From: Chara braunii
Taxonomy: Eukaryota > Streptophyta > Charophyceae > Charales > Characeae
Direction of reading: 5' to 3'
Length of the DNA stretch: 24,850 nucleotides
Assembly: GCA_003427395.1 (NCBI GenBank)
Contig: BFEA01000049.1
Coordinates: forward strand, 3,540,238-3,565,087
Each line of letters starts with the position of its first letter. The first letter of the stretch is position 1. The position numbers and the translations under genes were made by a program. The notes beneath the pieces are model-generated. The model saw nothing but the letters and a program-made list of their open reading frames with translations. It searched no databases and was not told the origin of the DNA. This document shows, one piece after another, positions 18,455 to 24,850 of this stretch.

Positions 18455-18758
18455 TGGGCATACTCACACTCGAACCTCTCACAGTGGATGGTGGGTGGCG
18501 GACTGTGCACCCCCAGCGAGCCCCACCACCCTAGTTTCTTTCTCCTCGTGGGCCCGACTCCCACTGGCTCGCATGCACGTCAAACTCCCCGTCTGTCTGG
18601 TCTCAGCGGACATGCCCACACTCAAACCTCTCACGGCAGATGGCGGGTGGCGGACTGTGCACCCACAACGAGCCCGACCATCCATGTTTCTTTCACCTCG
18701 TGGGCTAATCACCCACCAGCCCACCGGAAAGGAACTTGACCGCGGTAACGGCGGCCTG
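18455..18758. repeat. diverged 152-bp tandem duplication
   Basis: Two adjacent copies offset by 152 bp: CACTCGAACCTCTCACAGTG at 18467 against CACTCAAACCTCTCACGGCA at 18619. Both continue through GGGTGGCGGACTGTGCACCC and end in TTTCTTTC-CCTCGTGGGC. Divergence is visible throughout, so this is a real, not recent, duplication. Open frames across it are repeat-driven. Confidence 0.9.
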
Positions 18759-18935
18759 TGTCCGGCGACGTAGCAGCCAAGCTAGGCCCGTCGGTTCCAC
18801 CCTCGATCTCGGAACTGGTCACCGGGTCAAAGACCTTAGTAAAATAATAAAAATAAATAAAAAGTTAAAGTAAATGCGAGGGAACACACAAAAAAAATAA
18901 GGGGGCGAGGGGCCGCGTGTCTCGCTGGCCTGCGA

Positions 18936-19125
18936 TGCCGCGCACACCCGAGCCCCGCGTGGTTGCACCCCGCCGTAGACACACCTCGCACGCCACTCAC
19001 ACGGGCAAGGATTCAACTCTTACCCACGAGTGCCGTGCACACCCAAGCCCCGCATGGTTGCACCCCGCCGCAGACACATCGCGCACTTCACTCACACGGG
19101 CAAGGATTCAACTCTTACCCACGAG
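18936..19125. repeat. 95-bp tandem duplication
   Basis: Copies 18936-19030 and 19031-19125, both starting TGCCG-GCACACCC and ending GGATTCAACTCTTACCCACG. They differ at roughly ten positions. They sit next to the truncated end of the second gag-pol. Confidence 0.9.
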
Positions 19126-19184
19126 CGCGCTATCAACCTTCTTATGAGGCCGCACTGGCGTGACTTGCAAAAAGCACGCCAAAT

Positions 19185-21520
19185 ACCCTTGTAAAGGACA
19201 TGGGAGTCTACGTCGGTTGCCTTGCTGCTGCATGCAGATTTGAGCCTTTTGCATGTTCGCTCGGGCTTTGATCAGCAAGTCCCGGTACTTCCGAACGGAA
19301 GCGGGAGAGCAAGCGACGTTGATATCGGTGGCTTGTGGTAAAAAAAGATCGACAAAGACTCGGGATTTCTCTCCACCGTGATGCAACTCGAATGGAGTGA
19401 TGGAGATTGTCGGGTGCACCGAAGCAAGCGACGTTGATATCGATGGCCCGTGGTAAAAGAAGATCAGCAAAGACTCGGGCTTTCTCTCCACCGTGATGCA
19501 ACTCGAATGGAGTGATGCAGATTGTCGGGTGCACCAAAGTGTTATAGGCAAACTCGATGTCGGGGAAGCCGGTCAACCCAATCTTTCTGGTCGGGACAGA
19601 TGAGTGTACGTAACATGATGTGAGCGGTCTGATGCGCTCGTTCCGATTGTCGATCCGTCTGCGGGTACCGTGCGGAACTCGGCTTCATAGTTGAACCGGA
19701 CTCCGTCATGAGGGAAGTCCAAAAGGCTGACATGAAGCGAGTGTCTCTATCGCTCACAATGTCTTCCGGAACACCGTGGCAGGTAATCCAGCTGGTGTGC
19801 AAGAGTCGTGCGATCTCGGGGGCTGTAGCATGGTACTTGCATGGAAGAAAACGAGCGTACTTGCTTAAACGGTCAACGACCGTGAGGATGCCGTCATGAC
19901 CGAGGCGATCGCGGGGAAACGGGCATGTAACATCCATAGCAATGGAGAGGCGCGGTGCCCGAGGGATTGGCATCGGTTTCAGTTCTCCATAAGGGACCTG
20001 AGATCTACCTTTGTTACGATGGCAAACTGCACATGACTCAATGTACCTCGTGACGTCGTGAAGAACGTCGAGCCAGTGAAAACGCTGGCGGAGGCGGGCC
20101 AATGTGCGGGTCACGCCAAGGTGTGTTGAAAGTCGTGCGTCGTGGAATTCGCCAAGGAGGCGAGTCCGTAAGATGTGATCTTGGGGCACCACTAACAAGT
20201 CCTTTCCTCTCGTGTGGAGGAGTAGGAACCCGTCGGAGATACGATAGTGACCATCCGGCGGGTGATCCGATGAAAGATCCGTGTAAAGTGTGGAGTATGT
20301 CGCGCTGGACTTGTAGCCGTTGACGAAGTGCTGCTGCAGATCGTCGTCGAGCTGGAACGTCGTAGTCACTAGGGCACAAAAATCGGGCCATCGTGAGAGG
20401 GCGTCCGCTGCTCGGTTGGCAGGATCGGGGATGTGGCATGGGTCAAAGTCAAACTGGTCGATGTAATACACCCATCGACCGATCGTGCTAGTGACAATGT
20501 TTTGCGTTTTGTAGTAGGTCAACGGATTATTGTCTGTGTTCCATTTAAAATGCCGACGACCGAGAAGAAAGTGGCGCCACCGTTTGAGAACGGCGACGAA
20601 CGCAAGTAACTCTTTCTTCCTAGCGTCGTCGAGAGAGTTGACGAGAGGCACCTTTTGGGAGAAGTACTTGACCGGGTGCCAACCGTTCGGGTGGCATTGT
20701 TCTAACACCGCACCAATACCGTATCCGGAAGCGTCCGTAGTCACTTGGGTGGGTAGGGTGGGGTCATAAATACGGAGGGCCGGCGCGGCTTGCATCGCCG
20801 CCTTCAACGTATTGAACGCGCCACGAACTGCGTCGTCGAACTCGAATGGTACCTTCGGGGACTGAAGTCTTGACAAAGGGGCTGCCACTTTGGAGTGAGA
20901 TTCGACGAAGCGTTGATAGTATCCAGCCAAACCCATGAAAGAGTGTACATCCGTAGTGCAACGAGGTTCCGGCCAATCCACGATGGCTTGGATCTTGTTC
21001 GCTAAGGGACGAATGCCTTTCGGTGTCAAATAATGGCCTAAGTACTCAAGCTCTTGCTTGGAAAATTCGCACTTGTCACGGTCTGCTTTGTACTTGGCTG
21101 CTCGCAAACGATTCGAAACCGCACGAAGGTGTACGAGGTGCTTGTCAAGCGTCCGACTATAGACCAAGATATCATCGAGGTATATGAGGACGGTACGATC
21201 GAGCAAGTCTCGGAACTCCGTTGTCATGGCTGCTTGGAAGGTTGTCGGGGCATTGGTGAGTCCAAATGGCATCACGACCCACTCAAAATGCCCATACCGG
21301 TCTTGAGGCTGGATTTCAATCTGGTGGTAACCCGACTTCAAATCCAACTTCGAGGAGTACGTCGCACCGCCCAACTGCTCAAGGAGATCATCGATCCAAG
21401 GGAGAGGGTCAGCGTTCTTTACGGTTTGTGTGTTAAGTTTTCTATAGTCGATGCACAACCGTAGGTTCTTGTTCTTCTTCTGGACGAAGAGAACATGTGC
21501 ACCATATGGCGAACAACTAA
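19185..21520 (-). pseudogene. pol: reverse transcriptase, RNase H and integrase, nearly intact
   Basis: One open frame runs 21458-19542. Reverse transcriptase shows LCIDYRKLN, DLKSGYHQIEI, VVMPFGLTNAP and the YLDD site at 21171-21182. RNase H shows TTDASGYGIGAVL, a KKEL block, TDNNPLTY and NRAADALSRW. Integrase shows H...H (FHDARLSTHLG) and CAVC, then the Asp at 19932-19934, SDRD at 19743-19754 and the Glu at 19641-19643. Eight residues of the usual KTAF-TRY block before GHFEW are missing (junction near 21296). A one-base insertion near 21520 separates it from the upstream protease frame. Past 19542 the frame shifts, and a 115-bp-period duplication repeats the ITPFELHHGGEK region. The block YPQTDRQSERAHQT departs from the family HPQTDGQSERANQ at three positions. 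Confidence 0.93.
19309..19538. repeat. diverged 115-bp tandem duplication in integrase
   Basis: 19309-19423 and 19424-19538 align without gaps and differ at about nine positions. Each encodes the ITPFELHHGGEK...DINVAC segment on the minus strand. 115 is not a multiple of three, so the copies are in different frames. The divergence shows the duplication is old rather than an assembly error. Confidence 0.92.
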
Positions 21521-22692
21521 GGGCGAATCCAGCCTTTGTCGAGGAGGTCGTTGAGTTGTGCGAGAAGCACCTCGAGTTCCTCTTCGCTCATGCGGTAGAT
21601 GCATCCACACGGAGGGACGGCACCAGCCTCGAGAGTAATCCCGTGACGTATGGGCCAATCCGAAACCGTTTCGGTGGGAGCCTTGAAGACGTCTCCATAT
21701 CCATCCAGGAGGTAAGTAATGCGTGGGTCCGGCGGCGATGTGGCTGGTCCGTCTGTCGAGGGGAGGGCATATAGGAAAACAACTCCCATCTCCTCTACGT
21801 CATTCCGAGCTATGGCGTCGTGAATCCTCGCAATGGAAACCACGTGACAAACAATCGAAGTGTGAGGAGTCGCGACCGTACACGGGACTAACACTCCGTT
21901 CCTATCACGGATGTGAACGGTTCGGTCATGAAAGTTAATCGGATGGTCGGCGCTACGCAACCAAGACATGCCTAGAATCATGTCGAACTTGGTGTCGAGG
22001 ATGTCGAAAGACACCGGCTCGCACGCAAGGGGCGCAAAGTGCACCGGAACACCGTCGACGCATCGGTCGATTGACTTTTGCGTGCAGCCATCCGCAAGTG
22101 TGACTTACATAGGTTGCGCCTTCCTTCGAACGCGGGGGCCGAGGCCTACTCGTGCCATAAAGGCTTGGCTCATAAAGTTGCGAGACGCTCCGCAATCAAT
22201 CAAGGCACTGTAGGTGGCCTTTCCGATTTGAATGCGGATATAGAGCAAAGGGGCGTCGGTCTCAACGTACCTTTGGGTGGCGTACTCGCGGTCAATCTTC
22301 GCAAGATAGGAGCGGAGATCGACAATCGCTACTCCGTCGTCCGTCAACGGAGCTGGTACTGCAGTGTGCAAGTAGGAGCGTAGATTTGCCATCAAGGCGT
22401 TACAATGCGGGTTTGGCAAGGATCCGGTTGAGGGTAGAGGCACCCAAGAGAAGTCCTCTCTCATGAGCGGGTCGAGGTCCTCAAGCCTTGACCACGCCGT
22501 CGAGTCCTCGGAAACAACTGGCGAACTAACTGGTTCTCTTGCCGACGGTATACAAGCTACGCATACGCTATCTACGTGCACGTGGCTAGGCTGGTCCAAT
22601 GGTGGCACCAGCTGGGGGGCATAATCCTCGTATGTGTCACGAGAATTAGCGACTAACGCATGCTCCCCGGTAGTGATATCGGTTGTTAGCAA
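21517..22692 (-). pseudogene. pol 5' part: aspartic protease and linker to RT
   Basis: Two consecutive minus-strand segments in the same frame (22692-22105 and 22104-21517) are separated by a single TAA at 22105-22107, where a Gln codon CAA is expected from the surrounding PM-VTLADG text. The first ends with the protease start ALIDCGASRNFMSQ, which keeps the catalytic Asp and Gly but with Cys in the D-S/T-G middle position. The second carries FDMILGMSWL, the other conserved protease block, then the linker up to MSEEELEVLLAQLNDLLDKGWIRP, which is the start of reverse transcriptase. A frameshift follows directly. Confidence 0.9.
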
Positions 22693-22739
22693 GGCAACCG
22701 GTTCCTGCGGAGTGTGGAGAGGCGTCGCCCCTCTCCGTG

Positions 22740-24430
22740 CGCAACTCAGTTTCCCAAGTTAGTTGGACGGGGTACCTTTGCCTTGCCCTTGTCCGGGCAT
22801 TGTGCAGTAGTGTGGTTTACACTATTGCACCAAAAACAATACCCACATTATTGTCGAAGTTTGAAAACTTCCTTGGTGATGTTGTATGCCATCCATGGTT
22901 GCTGCCCAGTCTCCGTCGCTCTCGTCCCTTGTGTCGCCTTGTTCTTCCGAACCCTTTTAGGATGCTACAGCGGAAGCGCTGCGACAACTCCTCCATCACT
23001 CGAGGAGGCTGCTGCGGCGTGGAGATCAGGTGATCCATCAGCGATCACCACATCGTTATGCGTCGGCCTTTGGTAGCCTTGCTTAGCCACATATTGCGGT
23101 TGGGACTGCCTTCTGTTGGCGGCCTTGTCATTCGTTTGGATCACCAGGTTTGCACGGTCAAGGATGGCCTTGAATGAGGCATAGTCGTACTCGTTACCAA
23201 GTGCCAACCGCAGTCCTCCGCACGATCGCGAAAAGAATTCGGATCGCAGGTTTGGGAAACTTAAGTCGAAACCGGAAGTGGTTACTATCTTCTGTCACTT
23301 GATCGTCCAGTCTCATGTTGACATGTTCCCTTGCGAGCTGGAGTAGACCTCGTTCATGGCCGCCTTTTCACTACATTTCGGACCATGAATCGAGTGTGCC
23401 ACATTTGCTTGAGCTGCTCCCACGTGATGTGCGTGTGCAGGTCGGCGATGGTGGTTCCCAGATTGGCCGCCAGATGGTTCGTGAATGATTGTGCTCCTCC
23501 AATGAGTTGGAGGTATAGAGTGCTGTCATCATCAGGTAATCTGGCATGTGGTGGCAGGCTGCTTCGGTGATGAAGGCTTGCCACCATGCCAAAGCGTCTG
23601 TTTTGTTGTAATCGTCGAACTTCCCGATGTTGAAACGTGGCATCTTGTATGCCTTCGCGGTGGCTTCCGGTCGTGCCTGCAGTTTGGTGATGTCCGTCTT
23701 GATGGCGGCCACCGTGCTGCTGATCGATGCCGGACTGGTAAAGTCACCCAGGTTGTCGATGATGTTGATGACATGGTAGATGCGCTCTCCAAGCCGCTTC
23801 GCTATGTCTGTCGTGTTGCCTGGCGCTGCTGAGGGCTTAGCCTCAATGTTGTTGACGCGTGTGATAGTGTGCTGTTGTTGCTGATGTTGTGCTGCTGCGC
23901 GGATGACGGCAGTCAAAGTTGCAGATTCCCTCTGTTGAGTCTGTCTCAGCTGCCGTCCAGTTTGCGCGTGCGCAATGTGCATCGTATTGTTCGACATTGC
24001 CGCCCTCATCATACACAACATCCAGTTAGCCAGGTTACTCCTTTCTGCCTCCGCCGGTGTCGGATCCGCTTGCTCGTCCGTAGGCACAAAGATCATGCCT
24101 TCGTAGTGATGTCCACTGATTCTCATTTTGAATCAAGGACTCGGTGTTAGCGGCGTTCCGCTTGTCTCGAGCCGTTGCGTCGCCTTAGCAGTCCGCTGAG
24201 CTTGGGTTACCGCCTCTTGGGCAAGCCGCTGACGTTCTGCTTCTCCTGCCTCTTGCAGTGCCTTTGCTGTGGCGACGACATCTGTGAATGCCTGCACTCG
24301 CTGAAGGTAAGCTGCCAAACTCTCGTGGTCCCCTTGGACCGGACAGGTGGGGAGGACCCCTGTGGTGACCGGTACTGCAGCTTCTGCCTTGGTATTGGAT
24401 GTCGCTGGAGTCGTTCTCCTGCTGAGTCAT
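22740..24430 (-). pseudogene. gag, broken, single CCHC zinc knuckle
   Basis: A possible start ATG lies at 24430-24428 (MTQQE), but one extra base shifts it out of the frame that continues as LAAYLQRVQAFTDVVATAKA, a Gln/Ala/Glu-rich helical segment. That frame meets TGA at 24133-24131 and then continues in frame into MRISGHHYEGM and the core MPRFNIGKFDDYNKTDALAWW, the retrotransposon gag domain. A shift near 23535 moves the frame to LQLIGGAQSFTNHLAANLGTT and WEQLKQMWHTRF, and another near 23350 to LALGNEYDYASFKAI. The C-F-W-C-N-S-V-N-H-T-T-A-Q-C knuckle is at 22797-22838. Confidence 0.85.
22797..22838 (-). other. gag CCHC zinc knuckle motif
   Basis: Fourteen minus-strand codons with exact C-x2-C-x4-H-x4-C spacing (first Cys codon at 22836-22838, last at 22797-22799), followed by a Lys-rich tail (PDKGKAK). 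All four metal ligands are kept. Confidence 0.9.
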
Positions 24431-24850
24431 TGTTGCTGATACTTAGGTCGTGGAGGTAGCACAGAGTGGCTACAAACTGCGAGCCTGGCACAACGTCGTG
24501 GCAGTGCCCGGGTGTCTTGTTCCGTCGACATCATGTTGATGTGGTACTTGGAGACCTCGGTGGTCACAGAGTACGGGGAGGGGAGGGAGGGTGGGAACAG
24601 GGGTAGAAGAACAGAACAAAAAATCAACATACAATCCCCTGTCCCAATGTGGACTGGACTTCTAATCAATGAGAAGAGAAAAAAAAGTGAACTTCCCCCC
24701 CACCCCGAACAATTTAATTACGAAAATGATAAATAAATAATACTGCAATCAGACTCGTTTTCAAACACACTTTTCACACATGTAAACAGTAACACAGCAC
24801 ACTGGCGACATGCGCCCACTCAAAACTCAGAGATATGGCTTCAGATACGA
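24431..24850. other. right edge, nothing recognised
   Basis: Upstream (minus strand) of the second gag. G-rich tract near 24575-24605, A-rich and AT-rich from 24615 on. No TGGTATC-type primer binding site and no similarity to the other LTRs in the window. Confidence 0.5.

Larger units (their letters stand above)
19190..24430 (-). mobile_element. Ty3/gypsy LTR element, gag-pol only, 3'-truncated
   Basis: Minus-strand gag, protease, reverse transcriptase, RNase H and integrase in Ty3/gypsy order, distinct in sequence from the element at 861-10185. Coding similarity stops abruptly near 19190, before the integrase C-terminus and any chromodomain. No polypurine tract or LTR is visible to its left. 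To its right, no primer binding site or LTR could be found between 24431 and the window end, so the 5' LTR, if present, lies beyond. Gag, the protease/RT junction and the integrase end are each broken, but the RT-to-integrase stretch is one long open frame of over 600 codons, so decay is milder than in the first element. Confidence 0.9.

Noticed and set aside
24431-24850. 5' LTR of the second element within the window
   Set aside because: No primer binding site, no TG...CA end and no matching repeat elsewhere in the window could be found.

Overview
The window reads as transposon-dense nuclear DNA from a plant-lineage eukaryote. It holds Ty3/gypsy chromovirus-type LTR retrotransposons, an initiator-Met-tRNA-type primer binding site, long microsatellites, several families of tandem repeats and no recognisable host gene. 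The gag/pol style (a Gln/Ala-rich gag, a single CCHC knuckle, a chromodomain-like tail) resembles elements of streptophyte algae such as Chara. That placement is an impression that I cannot test here. All recognisable protein-coding remnants lie on the minus strand and all are broken.

Region by region: 1-204 is a duplicated GGA/GA compound microsatellite. 205-856 is flank with a long imperfect inverted repeat. 857-10189 is one structurally complete but decayed Ty3/gypsy element read right to left: 5' LTR 9085-10185, primer binding site 9067-9081, non-coding leader, gag, protease, reverse transcriptase/RNase H, integrase with a chromodomain-like tail, polypurine tract 1948-1960, 3' LTR 861-1947, with AAAT on both outer sides. 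By hand count the LTRs differ at about 53 of roughly 1,085 aligned bases (about 5%). 10190-11430 is flank with a GAA microsatellite and a perfect 16-bp-arm palindrome. 11431-11760 is the pol 3' end of a second, unrelated chromovirus copy. 11761-19190 holds no recognisable gene but several repeat families: a four-copy degenerate motif at 13.3-13.7 kb, a 66/67-bp tandem array interrupted by a 110-N gap at 14.0-14.7 kb, a dispersed hairpin-bearing motif at 16.4-17.5 kb, a 152-bp duplication at 18.46-18.76 kb and a 95-bp duplication at 18.94-19.13 kb. 19190-24430 is another Ty3/gypsy gag-pol (minus strand), truncated at its 3' end, with no LTR visible in the window. 24431-24850 shows nothing recognisable.

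None of these elements can encode its own proteins now. The first has stop codons, frameshifts and a catalytic Asp-to-Asn change in the protease. The second has stops, frameshifts and an in-frame loss of eight residues in reverse transcriptase. Part of the apparent damage in the first gag is technical: at 7491-7528 lies the 38-bp Nextera mate-pair junction adapter (two 19-bp Tn5 mosaic ends head to head), flanked by a 182-bp perfect duplication, which is an assembly artefact. I found no evidence for a new biological system. The items most worth a second look are the adapter artefact, the covarying hairpin pair at 17.15 and 17.86 kb, the palindrome at 11.15 kb and the structured repeat families.
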